Shown: positions 44,542-55,477, numbered from the stretch's first letter. The stretch: DNA of 64,000 nucleotides from an uncultured Oscillospiraceae bacterium (GCA_958448165.1 CAUDCW010000001.1:248001-312000); one strand, 5' to 3'. Notes: generated by a model from the sequence alone, not told the origin. Program-made: numbers and translations.

Positions 44542-44557
44542 AATCTTCTCCTTTAGC

Positions 44558-45865
44558 TTAGTCAAGGAAGCCCTTATAATGACGCATCATCATCTGAGAT
44601 TCCATCTGCTTAACTGTTTCAAGTGCAACGCCAACCAGAATGATTACTGAAGTACCGCCCATTGAAAGACCTGCCATATTTGCAGCTCCGCAGAAAATAA
44701 TCGGAACTATAGCGATAACAGAGAGGAACAATGCGCCGATAAGCGTGATTCTTGAAAGGATTTTTGCGATAAAGTCAGTTGTCGGCTTGCCGGGACGGAT
44801 ACCCGGGATTGTGCCGTTGTTCTGACGAAGATTATTGGACATTTCTACAGGATTATACTGAATTGTTGTGTAGAAGTACGCAAACATAATAATCAGTATG
44901 AAGTAGAGAATTGTATAAAGCCATCCGCCGTAATCAAACAGGCTCCAGAAGTTATTCCAGAACTCACCCATATTCGGGAAGAACTGCTTAACTGTTGCAG
45001 GAATGGACAGAATTGAGCTTGCAAAGATGATTGGCAATACGCCGCCGAGGCCAACCTTGATAGGAAGGTGACTTGACTGACCGCCATACATCTTTCTGCC
45101 GACAACTCTCTTTGCGTACTGCACGGGAATTCTTCTTTCCGCATCGTTCATAAATACGATAAGCCAGACAACGGCGAAGAAGATAAGAACGTATGCCGGA
45201 ACGAGGAAGAAGAACTGTGTCTGACCCTGCTCTGCAGCGTAAGACCAGTACTGACCGAGCTGAGCAATTGTAAGCGGGAAACGGGCAACGATACCTGCAA
45301 AGAGGATGATTGAAATACCGTTTCCGATACCGTACTGGTTAATCTGCTCACCCAGCCACATCATAAGCGCTGTACCTGCTGTAAATGTAAGAATGATTAC
45401 GATTGCTGCGAAAACTGCCTCGAAGCCATCTCTGTAGGTAACAACGTTTGATGCATAAAGATACCAGAAATATGCAGCACCCTGCAAAAGGCCAAGGCCA
45501 ACTGTTACATAACGTGTTATTGTAGCAATCTTCTTTCTGCCTTCTTCGCCTTCCTTTGCCATTCTCTCAAGAGGAGGAATAGCAACGGTCAAAAGCTGCA
45601 TGATAATTGAAGAGTTGATGTACGGGGTAACGCCCATTGCAAAAATTGTTGCATTTGAGAAGGCGCCGCCGCTGAGCGTATTGAGATACGCAAGAACAGA
45701 ACCGCTTGAATCAAGACCGTTCATAAGGCTTCCAAGCGCATTCATATCAAGAAACGGAACAGGAATAACCGAACCGATTCTGAATACGACAATAATCAAA
45801 AGAGTAAAGAGTATTTTCTTTCTCAGATCGGGAATTTTCCAGGCGTTTTGTATTGTTTTAAACAA
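44558..45865 (-). CDS. secY: Preprotein translocase channel subunit SecY
   Basis: 435 residues from TTG 45865 (GAGGTGG upstream). Ten membrane helices; characteristic segments RIGSVIPVPFLDMNAL, SGGAFSNATIFAMGVTPYINSSIIMQLL (plug and gate, about 65-92), VQYAKRVVGRKMYGGQSSHLPIKV, and GIRPGKPTTDFIAKILSRIT (cytosolic loop touching SecA). It forms the Sec channel with SecE and SecG, which are not in the window. It immediately follows rplO. Confidence 0.98.
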   Translation of the reverse strand: MFKTIQNAWKIPDLRKKILFTLLIIVVFRIGSVIPVPFLDMNALGSLMNGLDSSGSVLAYLNTLSGGAFSNATIFAMGVTPYINSSIIMQLLTVAIPPLERMAKEGEEGRKKIATITRYVTVGLGLLQGAAYFWYLYASNVVTYRDGFEAVFAAIVIILTFTAGTALMMWLGEQINQYGIGNGISIILFAGIVARFPLTIAQLGQYWSYAAEQGQTQFFFLVPAYVLIFFAVVWLIVFMNDAERRIPVQYAKRVVGRKMYGGQSSHLPIKVGLGGVLPIIFASSILSIPATVKQFFPNMGEFWNNFWSLFDYGGWLYTILYFILIIMFAYFYTTIQYNPVEMSNNLRQNNGTIPGIRPGKPTTDFIAKILSRITLIGALFLSVIAIVPIIFCGAANMAGLSMGGTSVIILVGVALETVKQMESQMMMRHYKGFLD

Positions 45866-46309
45866 TTATACCACCTCGGCCTTTCCACCTGCCGCTTCAA
45901 TCTTCTCCTTTGCAGAAGCAGAAAACGCAGCTGCTTTTACTTCAAGCTTTTTAGTGATATTTCCGTTTCCAAGAATTTTAATACCGTCAAAATTATTTTT
46001 TACAATGCCTGCATCAAGAAGAGCCTGTGTGTCAACTACTGCGCCGTCCTCAAAACGGTTGAGCGATGAAAGGTTGATTGCAACAATTTCCTTTGCGAAA
46101 ATGTTGTTAAAACCTCTTTTAGGGATTCTTCTCTGAAGCGGCATCTGACCGCCTTCAAAGCCCGGACGAACGCCGCCGCCACTACGGGCCTTCTGACCCT
46201 TGTGACCCTTACCGGCTGTTTTGCCCCAGCCTGAGCCGTGACCTCTGCCGATACGCTTTGAATTCTTCTTTGAACCCTCTACGGGGGAAAGTTCGTGCAA
46301 CTTCATCAT
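45866..46309 (-). CDS. rplO: Ribosomal protein L15
   Basis: 147 residues from ATG 46309, five bases after AAGGAGG; a second ATG follows at 46306 and either could serve. Starts [61 protein letters not shown]; the Gly/Arg-rich N-terminus is the long extension of L15 into the 50S. The stop is directly followed by the secY start. Confidence 0.96.
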   Translation of the reverse strand: MMKLHELSPVEGSKKNSKRIGRGHGSGWGKTAGKGHKGQKARSGGGVRPGFEGGQMPLQRRIPKRGFNNIFAKEIVAINLSSLNRFEDGAVVDTQALLDAGIVKNNFDGIKILGNGNITKKLEVKAAAFSASAKEKIEAAGGKAEVV

Positions 46310-46323
46310 TCGCACCTCCTTGC

Positions 46324-46503
46324 TTACGCTTCGCTTACCTCGATGAGGTGGATTATTTTTGCTACCTTGCCCTGTGTCATCGGATTGTCGGGCTGAACTG
46401 TAACATCGCCGATTTTCTTAAGACCAAGAGCGTGGGCGGTTGCAATTTGGTCTTTTTTGCTGCCTATAAGGCTCTTTTTGAGCTTAATGCTTAACTGTGC
46501 CAT
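46324..46503 (-). CDS. rpmD: Ribosomal protein L30
   Basis: 59 residues, ATG 46503. Reads [59 protein letters not shown]: the complete small alpha-beta L30 fold. Lies between rpsE and rplO in the conserved order; short enough to be missed by length cut-offs. Confidence 0.97.
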   Translation of the reverse strand: MAQLSIKLKKSLIGSKKDQIATAHALGLKKIGDVTVQPDNPMTQGKVAKIIHLIEVSEA

Positions 46504-46518
46504 CTTGCTTCCTCCCTA

Positions 46519-47025
46519 TTATAAAATTTCGCTTACAGACTTGCCGCGGATAGCAGCAACCTCTTCTGCGCTTCTGAGTGCGCCAAGACCCTGAAGTGTT
46601 GCTCTTACAACATTGCAGGGATTGTTTGAACGCAATGCCTTTGTTCTGATGTCCTTGATGCCGACTGCTTCAACAACGGCACGAACCGGACCGCCGGCGA
46701 TAACACCGGTACCGGGAGCAGCAGGCTTCATCAGAACTCTGCCTGCACCGAACTCACCGATTACTTCATGGGGGATTGTTGTGCCCTTAAGAGAAACCTT
46801 CATAAGATTCTTCTTGGCATCCTCAATGCCCTTACGGATAGCGTCGGGAACTTCGCCTGCCTTGCCAATGCCAAAGCCTACAGTGCCCTGACCGTCGCCT
46901 ACAACAACGAGTGCTGCAAACTTGAAGATACGGCCGCCCTTAACAGTTTTGGAAACACGGTTGATAGCAACAACCTTTTCCTGTAAATCCAATGTTGATC
47001 CGTCAATAATATTAGCCAAAGTCAA
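46519..47025 (-). CDS. rpsE: Ribosomal protein S5
   Basis: 168 residues. Double-stranded RNA-binding-like N domain: [61 protein letters not shown] domain with [20 protein letters not shown] and [21 protein letters not shown]5 helps accuracy and mRNA unwinding. Follows rplR by 12 bp. Confidence 0.98.
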   Translation of the reverse strand: MTLANIIDGSTLDLQEKVVAINRVSKTVKGGRIFKFAALVVVGDGQGTVGFGIGKAGEVPDAIRKGIEDAKKNLMKVSLKGTTIPHEVIGEFGAGRVLMKPAAPGTGVIAGGPVRAVVEAVGIKDIRTKALRSNNPCNVVRATLQGLGALRSAEEVAAIRGKSVSEIL

Positions 47026-47037
47026 TTCCTCCCCTTC

Positions 47038-47403
47038 TTAGAATTTGAGGCCGCCCTCACGGGCGCCTTCGGCCAATTCCTTGACACGGCCGTGATAAAG
47101 ATAACCGCCTCTGTCAAAAACAACGTCGGTTATGCCTTTGTCTGCTGCTTTCTTTGCAATCATCTCGCCAACTTTTCTGGCTGCCTCTTTGTTGCCGCCC
47201 TGACCTTCAAAGCTTTTGTCAAGTGAAGAAGCTGCTGCAAGAGTTACACCGTTTACATCGTCAATAATCTGAGCATAGATATTTTTAGATGAACGATATA
47301 CGTTAAGGCGAGGACGCTGCGCTGTGCCGCTGATTTTGCCACGAACTCTTTTGTGGCGGTTTAAACGAGCTATATTTTTATCAGCCTTGTTTACCATAGT
47401 CAT
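47038..47403 (-). CDS. rplR: Ribosomal protein L18
   Basis: 121 residues. ATG 47403 stands five bases after [26 protein letters not shown] then [40 protein letters not shown] and the C-terminal [21 protein letters not shown]18 binds 5S rRNA in the central protuberance. Standard position between rplF and rpsE. Confidence 0.98.
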   Translation of the reverse strand: MTMVNKADKNIARLNRHKRVRGKISGTAQRPRLNVYRSSKNIYAQIIDDVNGVTLAAASSLDKSFEGQGGNKEAARKVGEMIAKKAADKGITDVVFDRGGYLYHGRVKELAEGAREGGLKF

Positions 47404-47416
47404 TCACTCTCCTTAA

Positions 47417-47965
47417 TTATTTCTTGCCGCCCTTACCGGCCTTGCCTTCCTTACGGCGAACAACTTCATCAACATACTTGATGCCCTTGCCCTTGTACGG
47501 CTCCGGTGGACGTTTTTCTCTTACTTCGGCTGCAAACTGACCAACCTTTTGCTTGTCAATGCCTGTGATGATGATTTTGTTGGGACCCGGAACCTCAATC
47601 TTGATGTCCTCTGTGTCCTCTACGATAACCTGATGTGAGAAACCGAGGTTCATAACGCACTTGTTACCCTGCTTCTGAACTCTGTAACCAACACCGTTAA
47701 CGTCAAGCTCCTTCTTATAGCCGTTTACAACGCCCTCAACCATGTTTGCGATTAAGGATCTTGTAAGGCCGTGGAGCGATCTGTTTTCTTTATCGTCGTT
47801 GGGGCGAGTAACCTCTATGATGCCGCCCTCAACTTTAACCGTGATGTTCGGGTGAACCTTCTGAGTAAGTGTACCCTTGGGACCCTTTACGGTTATAACA
47901 CCGTTGTCAACCTTTACGTCAACTCCGGCGGGAATATTTATGGGTTTTCTTCCAATTCGTGACAT
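47417..47965 (-). CDS. rplF: Ribosomal protein L6
   Basis: 182 residues, two L6 repeats: [40 protein letters not shown], and [20 protein letters not shown]. The C-terminal [20 protein letters not shown] is the conserved signature near the sarcin-ricin loop. Follows rpsH by 12 bp. Confidence 0.98.
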   Translation of the reverse strand: MSRIGRKPINIPAGVDVKVDNGVITVKGPKGTLTQKVHPNITVKVEGGIIEVTRPNDDKENRSLHGLTRSLIANMVEGVVNGYKKELDVNGVGYRVQKQGNKCVMNLGFSHQVIVEDTEDIKIEVPGPNKIIITGIDKQKVGQFAAEVREKRPPEPYKGKGIKYVDEVVRRKEGKAGKGGKK

Positions 47966-47977
47966 AATCGCACCCCC

Positions 47978-48376
47978 TTACCAAACGAATGCGAGGATTT
48001 CGCCGCCTACGTTCTCTTTGCGTGCCTGACGGTCTGTCATAACGCCCTTAGATGTAGAAACGATTGCAATACCAAGGCCCTTTAATACCTTTGGCATATC
48101 CTCAACACTTGTGTATATACGCAGGCCCGGCTTTGAAACTCTTCTGAGACCTGTGATAACAGGCTTCTTGCCCTCGCCGTATTTTAATGTTACCTTGATG
48201 ATACCCTGCTTGCCATCATCTGTAACAGTGAAACTCTTGATGTAACCCTCGTCAAGAAGAATCTGGCAGATAGCCTTTTTCATATTTGATGAAGGGATTT
48301 CAACTGTTTCGTGCTTTGCAGAACTCGCGTTACGAATTCTTGTAAGCAAATCTGCTATTGCATCAGTAATCTGCAT
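47978..48376 (-). CDS. rpsH: Ribosomal protein S8
   Basis: 132 residues from ATG 48376; the frame is open to 48463 but that would overlap rpsN. Start [40 protein letters not shown], and C-terminal [31 protein letters not shown]8 is a central-domain assembly protein and, in many bacteria, the repressor of the spc operon. Confidence 0.97.
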   Translation of the reverse strand: MQITDAIADLLTRIRNASSAKHETVEIPSSNMKKAICQILLDEGYIKSFTVTDDGKQGIIKVTLKYGEGKKPVITGLRRVSKPGLRIYTSVEDMPKVLKGLGIAIVSTSKGVMTDRQARKENVGGEILAFVW

Positions 48377-48393
48377 AGTTTTATCCTCCTTGC

Positions 48394-48579
48394 TTACCAG
48401 CTTGACTTCTTTACTCCGGGAATCTCGCCCTTGTAGGCAAGCTCTCTGAAGCAGATACGGCAAATACCGAACTTACGAAGATAGGCATGTGGTCTGCCGC
48501 AGATTTTGCATCTGCTGTATTCCCTTGAGGAAAACTTTTGCTTTCTTTTCTGTTTAACCTTCATTGAAGTTTTAGCCAC
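48394..48579 (-). CDS. rpsZ: Ribosomal protein S14, zinc-binding type Z
   Basis: 61 residues, the short form. Zinc ligands [20 protein letters not shown] (about 24-43) and the end [18 protein letters not shown]. The start [20 protein letters not shown] is normal. Placed between rplE and rpsH. No zinc-free S14 paralogue is in the window. Confidence 0.98.
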   Translation of the reverse strand: MAKTSMKVKQKRKQKFSSREYSRCKICGRPHAYLRKFGICRICFRELAYKGEIPGVKKSSW

Positions 48580-48591
48580 AATTACCCCTCC

Positions 48592-49131
48592 TTATTTCTC
48601 AAACGGAGCGCCCATAAGTGTTAAAAGCTCACGAGCCTCTTCGTCGGTTTTTGCTGTGGTTACGAAGCAGATGTCCATACCACGAACCTTGTCAATCTTA
48701 TCATAGTCTATCTCAGGGAAAATGAGCTGCTCCTTAAGACCCATATTGTAGTTGCCTCTGCCGTCAAAGGAGTTAGCGTTGATGCCTCTGAAGTCGCGAA
48801 CACGCGGAAGAGCTACATTGAAGAGTCTGTCGAGGAACTCATACATTCTCTCTCCTCTGAGTGTTACTTTTGCGCCAATCGGCATTCCCTCACGAAGCTT
48901 AAAGTTAGCAACTGACTTTCTTGCGCGGCAAACAAGCGGCTTCTGGCCTGTGATTGCGCCGAGGTCAGTAAGAATTGCGTCGATAACCTTTGAGTTATCT
49001 CTTGCTTCACCGGCACCTACGTTGATAACAATCTTGTCGAGCTTCGGAATTTCCATAACGCTCTTATAAGAAAATTTATTCATCAGTGCAGGAGCAACTT
49101 CGCTTTTATAAAAATCCTTTAATCTTGCCAT
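48592..49131 (-). CDS. rplE: Ribosomal protein L5
   Basis: 179 residues. [45 protein letters not shown]-type stretch [20 protein letters not shown], and [41 protein letters not shown]5 contacts 5S rRNA and P-site tRNA. Between rplX and rpsZ. Confidence 0.98.
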   Translation of the reverse strand: MARLKDFYKSEVAPALMNKFSYKSVMEIPKLDKIVINVGAGEARDNSKVIDAILTDLGAITGQKPLVCRARKSVANFKLREGMPIGAKVTLRGERMYEFLDRLFNVALPRVRDFRGINANSFDGRGNYNMGLKEQLIFPEIDYDKIDKVRGMDICFVTTAKTDEEARELLTLMGAPFEK

Positions 49132-49143
49132 GTTGTCTCCTCC

Positions 49144-49464
49144 TTACAGTGATTCACCGCATTTTTTGCAAATGCGGCCCTTTGTGCCGTCTTCATAGAT
49201 CTTGTGACCAACACGGGTCGGCTTTTTGCAGCGTGGGCAAACAAGCTGTACCTTTGAAGAGTACATTGCGCCCTCAGCCTTGATTATGCCGCCCTGCTCG
49301 CCCATTTTACGGGGCTTTACGTGCTTTTTAACCATGTTGATCTTCTCAACGATAACCTTGTCTTCCTTAGGGCTTACAGCAAGAACCTTGCCCTTTTTGC
49401 CCTTGTCCTTACCGCTTAAAACGATTACGGTGTCACCTGTTTTAACATGAACCTTATTATTCAT
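49144..49464 (-). CDS. rplX: Ribosomal protein L24 with C-terminal Cys4 site
   Basis: 106 residues. KOW domain [40 protein letters not shown], followed by basic [15 protein letters not shown]. The C-terminal extension carries two CxxC pairs ([15 protein letters not shown] and [10 protein letters not shown]), a zinc-ribbon form found in many Gram-positive L24 proteins. L24 starts 50S assembly. Confidence 0.97.
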   Translation of the reverse strand: MNNKVHVKTGDTVIVLSGKDKGKKGKVLAVSPKEDKVIVEKINMVKKHVKPRKMGEQGGIIKAEGAMYSSKVQLVCPRCKKPTRVGHKIYEDGTKGRICKKCGESL

Positions 49465-49479
49465 AACGTAACACCTCCA

Positions 49480-49848
49480 TTAAAGTACTTCCGGAGCAAG
49501 AGAAAGAATCTTCAGATAATCCTTATCACGAAGCTCTCTGGCTACCGGTCCGAAGATACGAGTGCCCTTCGGGTTTTTATCTTCCTTGATGATAACGGCT
49601 GCATTTTCGTCAAAACGAATGTATGTGCCGTCCTCACGACGCACACCCTTTGCAGAGCGTACGATAACTGCCTTTACTACATCGCCCTTCTTAACAACGC
49701 CGCCTGGTGCTGCTTTTTTAACTGAAGCTACCACTACGTCGCCAATGTTGGCGTACCTCCTTCTGGTGCCGCCGAGAACACGAATGCACATTAACTCCTT
49801 TGCGCCGGTGTTGTCAGCAACTTTGAGGTAGGTCTGCTGTTGTATCAC
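49480..49848 (-). CDS. rplN: Ribosomal protein L14
   Basis: 122 residues, all conserved. [60 protein letters not shown], and [20 protein letters not shown], the site of silencing factor RsfS. Between rpsQ and rplX. Confidence 0.98.
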   Translation of the reverse strand: MIQQQTYLKVADNTGAKELMCIRVLGGTRRRYANIGDVVVASVKKAAPGGVVKKGDVVKAVIVRSAKGVRREDGTYIRFDENAAVIIKEDKNPKGTRIFGPVARELRDKDYLKILSLAPEVL

Positions 49849-49879
49849 AGTGCGTTCCTCCTTTACCGAATGCGCTAAA

Positions 49880-50137
49880 TTATTTAGCCTTTTCTATAAT
49901 CTCGACGAGACGCCATCTCTTATCTTTTGAAAGAGGACGAGTCTCCATAATGCGTACTCTGTCGCCAATATTGCACTCATTGTTCTCATCATGAACCTTG
50001 AGCTTAATAGTGCGTTTTACAATCTTGTTGTAAAGCGGGTGCTTTACGCTGTTTTCGATAGCAACCACTGCCGTTTTGTCCATCTTATTGCTGACAACCA
50101 TGCCGACATCGGTTTTTCTCATATTTCTATCGCTCAC
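49880..50137 (-). CDS. rpsQ: Ribosomal protein S17
   Basis: 85 residues, OB fold. [80 protein letters not shown]. Primary binder of the 16S rRNA 5' domain. Between rpmC and rplN. Confidence 0.98.
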   Translation of the reverse strand: MSDRNMRKTDVGMVVSNKMDKTAVVAIENSVKHPLYNKIVKRTIKLKVHDENNECNIGDRVRIMETRPLSKDKRWRLVEIIEKAK

Positions 50138-50154
50138 GACTTTATCCTCCTTCT

Positions 50155-50358
50155 TTAAGCGTTAACGTTCTCAAGCTCGCGCTGACGAAGGATTGTCTTG
50201 ATTCTTGCGATATCCTTCTTAACGGCCTTTAAACGCATCGGGTTGTCAAGCTGGTTGATGGCATGCTGGAAACGAAGCTGGAAAAGCTCTTCCTTAAGCT
50301 CTTTTACTTTAAGCTCAAGCTCATCTACTGACAGCTCTCTGATTTCTGCTGCTTTCAT
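50155..50358 (-). CDS. rpmC: Ribosomal protein L29
   Basis: 67 residues, two long helices: [60 protein letters not shown]. Sits at the exit tunnel near the SRP/trigger-factor dock. Its ATG overlaps the last base of the rplP stop, so the genes are translationally coupled. Confidence 0.97.
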   Translation of the reverse strand: MKAAEIRELSVDELELKVKELKEELFQLRFQHAINQLDNPMRLKAVKKDIARIKTILRQRELENVNA

Positions 50359-50780
50359 TACTGCTCAACCCCCTCATCTTTTTTAACAAATTTACACTTG
50401 ATCGGAAGCTTGTTGGCTGCAAGGCGAAGAGCCTCTCTTGCTGTTGCTTCCGGAACACCTGCAAGCTCGAACATAACTCTGCCCGGCTTAACAACTGCTA
50501 CCCAGTACTCCGGTGAACCTTTACCGGAACCCATTCGGGTTTCAGCAGGCTTCTCTGTAACCGGCTTATCCGGGAAAATCTTTATCCAAACCTTACCAAA
50601 TCTTTTGCAGTAACGTGTCATAGCGATACGGGCTGCCTCGATCTGATTAGATGTGATCCATGACGGCTCAAGCGCCTGAAGGCCGTACTCACCGTAAGTA
50701 ACCTTGTTGCCACGGTATGCTTTGCCCTTCATGCGGCCTCTGTGAACTCTTCTGTATTTTACACGCTTAGGTAAAAGCAT
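50358..50780 (-). CDS. rplP: Ribosomal protein L16
   Basis: 140 residues. [80 protein letters not shown]. Binds near the A site and organises 50S assembly. It overlaps rpsC and rpmC by one base at each end. Confidence 0.98.
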   Translation of the reverse strand: MLLPKRVKYRRVHRGRMKGKAYRGNKVTYGEYGLQALEPSWITSNQIEAARIAMTRYCKRFGKVWIKIFPDKPVTEKPAETRMGSGKGSPEYWVAVVKPGRVMFELAGVPEATAREALRLAANKLPIKCKFVKKDEGVEQ

Positions 50781-51445
50781 TACTTACTGCCTCCTTCTTT
50801 GCGGGGCTTGCGCTGTTCCTGCAAAACCTCGCCCTTATAAAGCCAAACCTTAACGCCGATGATGCCGTAGGTTGTGGCTGCCTCTGCAAATCCGTAATCA
50901 ATGTCAGCTCTGAGTGTCTGAAGCGGAATTGTACCCTCGTGGTAGCTTTCGCTGCGGGCAATTTCTGCGCCGCCAAGACGACCGCTGCACTGAGTTTTGA
51001 TACCCTTTGCGCCGAATCTCATAGCACGGCCGATAGCCTGCTTCATAGCACGGCGGAAAGAAATTCTCTTCTCAAGCTGCTGAGCAATGCTCTCTGCGAT
51101 AAGCTGTGCGTTCATATCAGGAGATTTAACCTCTACGATATTGATTGCAACGTGCTTGCCGAGCATTTTCTCACACTGAAGACGAAGCTTTTCTATCTCG
51201 CTGCCGCCCTTGCCGATAACCATACCCGGCTTAGCGCAGTGAATGTGAATTCTAACCTTTGATGCGTCACGCTCGATTTCAATCTTTGGAACGCCTGCTG
51301 CTGCAAGCTGCTTCTTCAAAGTTTTACGGAGGTTGTAGTCCTCAACAAGTGTGTCGCCAAAGTCTTTTTTATTTGCGAACCAGCGTGATTCCCAATCTTT
51401 AATAACGCCAACACGCAGACCGTGCGGATTAACTTTTTGGCCCAT
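50780..51445 (-). CDS. rpsC: Ribosomal protein S3
   Basis: 221 residues. [20 protein letters not shown], then the KH domain with [20 protein letters not shown] (GxxG, about 63-82), and the C-terminal domain [60 protein letters not shown]. Lines the mRNA entry channel. Follows rplV by 18 bp. Confidence 0.98.
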   Translation of the reverse strand: MGQKVNPHGLRVGVIKDWESRWFANKKDFGDTLVEDYNLRKTLKKQLAAAGVPKIEIERDASKVRIHIHCAKPGMVIGKGGSEIEKLRLQCEKMLGKHVAINIVEVKSPDMNAQLIAESIAQQLEKRISFRRAMKQAIGRAMRFGAKGIKTQCSGRLGGAEIARSESYHEGTIPLQTLRADIDYGFAEAATTYGIIGVKVWLYKGEVLQEQRKPRKEGGSK

Positions 51446-51463
51446 TTACTTTACCTCCTTTGA

Positions 51464-51799
51464 TTATTCCATTTCCTTGAGAACAAGTGTGATGTGTGAA
51501 GTCTTCTTGTTAATTCTGTATGCACGACCCTGTGCTCTCGGACGGATACGCTTGAGGGTCGGACCCTGACTTACGCTGCAGGATGCAACGTAAAGCTTTG
51601 AAACATCCATATTGTGGTTGTTCTCAGCATTTGCCATAGCGGACTTGAGCAGCTTCTGAAGCGGCTCACAAGCAGCCTTGGGAGTATGCTGAAGAATTGC
51701 CATTGCAAGATCTGCCGGCTTGTTTCTGATAAGATCAAGCACAACTGAAACCTTTCTCGGCGCAATACGGACATAGTTTAAATATGCCTTGGATTCCAT
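51464..51799 (-). CDS. rplV: Ribosomal protein L22
   Basis: 111 residues from ATG 51799; the longer frame to 51871 would overlap rps[61 protein letters not shown] and the tunnel-loop part [20 protein letters not shown], where macrolide-resistance changes occur in other bacteria. Standard position. Confidence 0.97.
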   Translation of the reverse strand: MESKAYLNYVRIAPRKVSVVLDLIRNKPADLAMAILQHTPKAACEPLQKLLKSAMANAENNHNMDVSKLYVASCSVSQGPTLKRIRPRAQGRAYRINKKTSHITLVLKEME

Positions 51800-51818
51800 T
51801 GCAAAACTCTCCTTTCGC

Positions 51819-52091
51819 TTACTTGCTTGTTTTAGAACCGGCGTGGCCTCTGAAGGTTCTGGTCGGTGCAAACTCGCCGAGCTTGTGGCCTACCATATCT
51901 TCTGTAACATACACCGGAACGTGCTTGCGTCCGTCATGGACTGCAAATGTATGACCCACGAAGTCAGGGAAGATTGTTGAAGATCTGCTCCAGGTTTTGA
52001 GAATTCTCTTCTCTCCTGCTTCGTTCATTGCCTGAATCCTCTTAAGCAGCACAGGCTGCACATAAGGACCCTTTTTAATGCTTCTGCCCAT
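51819..52091 (-). CDS. rpsS: Ribosomal protein S19
   Basis: 90 residues. [72 protein letters not shown]. In the 30S head with S13. Between rplB and rplV. Confidence 0.98.
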   Translation of the reverse strand: MGRSIKKGPYVQPVLLKRIQAMNEAGEKRILKTWSRSSTIFPDFVGHTFAVHDGRKHVPVYVTEDMVGHKLGEFAPTRTFRGHAGSKTSK

Positions 52092-52115
52092 AATTTAAGC
52101 TCCTTTCGCTGCCTA

Positions 52116-52949
52116 TTACTTACCGTTTCTGCGTCTTACGATATACTTGTCTGAACGGTTATGATGCTTTCTGGTCTTGTAACCGAGAGCAGGCTTGCCC
52201 CACGGTGTGCAAGGACCCGGACGTCCAACAGGGCTCTTACCCTCACCACCGCCGTGCGGGTGGTCGTTCGGGTTCATTACAGAACCTCTGACTGTCGGTC
52301 TCCAGCCCATATTTCTCTTACGGCCTGCTTTACCGATCTTAACATTCTCGTGGTCTGTGTTTGAAACCTGACCGATTGTTGCCATGCAGTTTGCAGGTAC
52401 GTTTCTGAGTTCGCCTGAAGGAAGTCTTAAAAGAGCCATTCCGTTTTCCTTAGCCATAAGCTGAGCCATATTGCCGGCTGCACGAGCAAGCTGTGCGCCT
52501 CTGCCCGGATAAAGCTCTACGTTATGGATAAATGTACCGGTCGGAATGTTTGCAAGCGGAAGTGCGTTGCCCGGCTTGATATCAGCCGATGCACCTGCAA
52601 CAACTGTGTCGCCAACCTTTACGCCGTTAGGAGCGATGATGTAGCTCTTTTCGCCGTCTTCGTACTCAACAAGTGCGATGAAAGCGCTGCGGTTCGGGTC
52701 GTACTCGAGTGTTGCGATTTTACCGGGAACGTCAAATTTCTGACGCTTAAAATCAATGATACGATACTTTCTGCGGTTACCGCCGCCTCTGTGACGAACG
52801 GTGATTCTTCCGTAGCTGTTGCGGCCTGACTTTTTCTTAAGAGGTGCAAGCAAGCTTTTTTCGGGAGCAACCTTTGAAAGAACCGAATAATCTGTAACCG
52901 ACATATTTCTTCTTGCGTTTGTTGTCGGCTTAAATACTTTAATGGCCAT
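52116..52949 (-). CDS. rplB: Ribosomal protein L2
   Basis: 277 residues. [60 protein letters not shown], and the highly conserved C-terminus [20 protein letters not shown] with the His essential for the peptidyl-transferase centre. Follows rplW after a longer gap of 80 bp with no visible promoter. Confidence 0.98.
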   Translation of the reverse strand: MAIKVFKPTTNARRNMSVTDYSVLSKVAPEKSLLAPLKKKSGRNSYGRITVRHRGGGNRRKYRIIDFKRQKFDVPGKIATLEYDPNRSAFIALVEYEDGEKSYIIAPNGVKVGDTVVAGASADIKPGNALPLANIPTGTFIHNVELYPGRGAQLARAAGNMAQLMAKENGMALLRLPSGELRNVPANCMATIGQVSNTDHENVKIGKAGRKRNMGWRPTVRGSVMNPNDHPHGGGEGKSPVGRPGPCTPWGKPALGYKTRKHHNRSDKYIVRRRNGK

Positions 52950-53029
52950 TCGATTTCACTCTCCTCATGATGGCTTTGCGGGGATATGGCTTTCCCCATA
53001 CTTTCTGCCTGTTTTATTTTTTTACAGGC

Positions 53030-53320
53030 TTACATCATGCCTTCAAAAAATTCAATAGTTTTGCTGTCCTGTGTAAGAGTTACATAAGCCTTTTTCCAGC
53101 TCGGTGTATAACCCTCATTTCTACCCTGACGGCGGAGATGACCTCTTACGTTAACAGTGTTTACTTTCTTTACCTTAACCTTGAAAAGCTCTTCAACTGC
53201 TTTTGCAATCTCAATCTTTCCTGCAGACTTGGCAACCTCGAAAGTGTACTTTTTCTCGGCAATGCCAGCCATGCTCTTTTCTGTTACAACCGGACGGATG
53301 ATAATATCCTGTGCTGCCAT
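53030..53320 (-). CDS. rplW: Ribosomal protein L23
   Basis: 96 residues. [60 protein letters not shown]. The docking site for trigger factor and SRP at the tunnel exit. It overlaps the rplD stop by one base. Confidence 0.98.
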   Translation of the reverse strand: MAAQDIIIRPVVTEKSMAGIAEKKYTFEVAKSAGKIEIAKAVEELFKVKVKKVNTVNVRGHLRRQGRNEGYTPSWKKAYVTLTQDSKTIEFFEGMM

Positions 53321-53943
53321 TATGCGTACACCTCCTCAATCTTTGCTACAGCATCCTTAACGATGATGAGCTTATCTGCATTTAACATATCATAAACATT
53401 AAGTGTGTTTACCTGAGCTGTCTTAACGCCCGGAATATTTCTTGCCGAAGCAATAACCTTGCTGTCAACCTCAGGAAGAACGATAAGTGCCTTCTTTTCA
53501 GAACCTACTGCCTTAAGCATATCGGCAATAACCTTTGTCTTGTAGGTATCTGTTGTCAAAGAATCGAGAACGATGATTTCGTCTGCTGCTGCCTTTGACG
53601 AGAAAGCTGATTTCATAGCCAGTCTTCTTACCTTCTTGTTTACAGAGAATCTGTAGCTTCTCGGCTTCGGTGCAAAAACAACGCCGCCGTGAGTCCACTG
53701 CGGAGCTCTTGTTGAGCCCTGTCTTGCGTGGCCTGTGCCCTTCTGTCTCCAAGGCTTTTTGCCGCCGCCGGAAACCTCTGAACGAGTAAGAGCCGACTGT
53801 GTGCCCTGACGCTGGTTTGCAAGATAGTTTACAACCATCTGGTGCATAACTGCTGCGTTAGGCTCAATTGCGAAAATGGCGTCGCTCAAGGTGATTTCTG
53901 AAACCTTGTTGCCTGCCATATCTACTACTGCTACATTAGGCAT
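53320..53943 (-). CDS. rplD: Ribosomal protein L4
   Basis: 207 residues. [60 protein letters not shown] (tunnel loop), [37 protein letters not shown]. In E. coli L4 represses its own S10 operon; whether that holds here is unknown. Confidence 0.98.
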   Translation of the reverse strand: MPNVAVVDMAGNKVSEITLSDAIFAIEPNAAVMHQMVVNYLANQRQGTQSALTRSEVSGGGKKPWRQKGTGHARQGSTRAPQWTHGGVVFAPKPRSYRFSVNKKVRRLAMKSAFSSKAAADEIIVLDSLTTDTYKTKVIADMLKAVGSEKKALIVLPEVDSKVIASARNIPGVKTAQVNTLNVYDMLNADKLIIVKDAVAKIEEVYA

Positions 53944-53960
53944 TTAAATTCCTCCTCTCA

Positions 53961-54593
53961 TTAAGCCTTAACGGAGTCACGGATTACTACCGTACCGCCG
54001 TTAGGACCGGGAACAGCACCCTTGATAGCGATAAGATTGCTTTCGGCGTCAACCTTAACAACCTTTAAGTTCTGTACTGTAACCTTTTCTGCTCCAAGAT
54101 GACCTGCCATCTTCTTGCCCTTCCAAACTCTTGAAGGGGAAGAACATGAACCGATTGAACCGCCTGTACGAACGCAGGGGCCTGTACCGTGTGTTTCCTT
54201 GAGTCTCTGGAAGTTCCAGCGCTTAATAACGCCCGCAAAGCCCTTACCTTTGCTTGTGCCGGTAACATCAATCTTGTCGCCTGCTGCAAATACGTCAGCC
54301 TTTACGATGTCGCCTACATTGTAAGCGTCTGTGTTTTCAAAACGGAACTCTCTTAAAGTTCTCTTCGGTGCTACGCCTGCCTTATCGAAGTGACCCTTCA
54401 TCGGCTTGTTAACCTGGCTGGCTCTCAAATCGCCAAAGCCGAGCTGTACTGCTGCGTAGCCGTCGTTTTCAACAGTCTTTTTCTGAGAAACAACGCATGG
54501 GCCTGCTTCTACAACTGTTACGGGAACAACGTTGCCCTTTTCGTCGAAAATCTGTGTCATACCGATTTTCTTACCGATAATTGCTTTCTGCAT
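53961..54593 (-). CDS. rplC: Ribosomal protein L3
   Basis: 210 residues. [100 protein letters not shown]. The finger reaches the peptidyl-transferase centre. The segment GSCSSPS differs slightly from the common GASSSPS. Between rpsJ (68-bp gap) and rplD. Confidence 0.98.
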   Translation of the reverse strand: MQKAIIGKKIGMTQIFDEKGNVVPVTVVEAGPCVVSQKKTVENDGYAAVQLGFGDLRASQVNKPMKGHFDKAGVAPKRTLREFRFENTDAYNVGDIVKADVFAAGDKIDVTGTSKGKGFAGVIKRWNFQRLKETHGTGPCVRTGGSIGSCSSPSRVWKGKKMAGHLGAEKVTVQNLKVVKVDAESNLIAIKGAVPGPNGGTVVIRDSVKA

Positions 54594-54661
54594 ATCTATG
54601 CCTCCTGTAAGGTTATTGGTTGGGATTTCCCAACATGACCCTGTCTGCGGTTGGTTGAAAA

Positions 54662-54973
54662 TTATAATTTGATTTCAATTTCAACACCGGCAGGGAGCTC
54701 TAAGCTCATAAGAGCCTCGACTGTCTTGTTTGACGGTCTTAAAATGTCGATAAGTCTTTTGTGAGTTCTCATCTCAAACTGCTCACGGCTGTCCTTATAC
54801 TTATGAACGGCGCGGAGAATTGTGATAACCTGCTTCTCTGTCGGGAGCGGCACCGGACCGGAAACCCTTGCACCTGTGCGCTTTGCTGTCTGAACAATTC
54901 TTTCAGCAGACTGATCAACAAGCTGATGATCATAACCCTTTAATCTTATCCTTATTTTTTCCTTGACTGCCAC
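54662..54973 (-). CDS. rpsJ: Ribosomal protein S10
   Basis: 103 residues from GTG 54973, with AAGGAGG nine bases upstream; an upstream ATG at 55066 is in leader [84 protein letters not shown]10 doubles as NusE in transcription antitermination. First gene of the ribosomal protein run. Confidence 0.96.
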   Translation of the reverse strand: MAVKEKIRIRLKGYDHQLVDQSAERIVQTAKRTGARVSGPVPLPTEKQVITILRAVHKYKDSREQFEMRTHKRLIDILRPSNKTVEALMSLELPAGVEIEIKL

Positions 54974-55236
54974 GAAAATCGCCTCCTTAGTATTAGTGGC
55001 GGGCGTGCTTTTCGTCACACCGCTCCGGGTGTTTCGTAAACCACCGTTTAAAAACCGGACTGACATAAGTCACCCCGGGACAAAAAGCATGCAAGCATAG
55101 TTGCACCGCAACCCAATGGTGCATCACGCTTACGATTATTTTCTTCGCCCGGTTTAAAATCGGACATACTCCACGGAAAAACCGGCCTGTTTCAGCCGCA
55201 ACCTCCCGCTTCAACGCATATCTGTTGCAGTCACGC
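54974..55236 (-). promoter_or_regulatory. Structured leader of the S10 operon
   Basis: About 260 nt between the promoter and rpsJ with many GC-rich inverted segments, for example CGGGCG..., CCCGGGGTGA and CACCCGGAGCGGTGTG. Frames running through it are incidental. The length and structure suggest an autoregulatory leader, as ribosomal operons in Firmicutes often have, but I could not assign a named class. Confidence 0.5.
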
Positions 55237-55243
55237 AAGGTGT

Positions 55244-55272
55244 ATTATAACATAAATACGCCTTTTTAACAA
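55244..55272 (-). promoter_or_regulatory. Promoter of the S10-spc-alpha gene run
   Basis: Minus-strand TTGTTA (55267-55272), 17-bp spacer, perfect TATAAT (55244-55249). Confidence 0.7.
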
Positions 55273-55342
55273 CCCGACAGCGAAATTTGACATTTAGAAG
55301 TTTTGTAGAAATATAAAATATTTTTTATTGATTTTGCACAAT

Positions 55343-55477
55343 TCAGAACTGCACACTTAAAAGCACCGCAAAACCCGATAAAACCATAAGCCCTGCAATG
55401 CCAAGCGCAACCACCCTGACAACTATTGTGCGCCTGTCCGTCTTTTTCTTCTTGCCTTTGGAATATTTATTATTCAC
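55343..55477 (-). CDS. Small basic single-helix membrane protein
   Basis: 44 residues from GTG 55477, eight bases after GAAAGGG; an ATG at 55498 would add seven residues. The product is NNKYSKGKKKKTDRRTIVVR followed by the hydrophobic helix VVALGIAGLMVLSGFAVLLS. A positively charged cytosolic end plus one helix is the whole protein. It is below usual length cut-offs. I do not recognise a family. It lies about 70 bp upstream of the S10 promoter on the same strand. Confidence 0.55.
   Translation of the reverse strand: MNNKYSKGKKKKTDRRTIVVRVVALGIAGLMVLSGFAVLLSVQF

Noticed and set aside
54993..55238. 81-codon frame in the rpsJ leader
   Set aside because: It runs through structured leader DNA, and its ATG lacks a proper ribosome site; the rpsJ GTG start is better supported.
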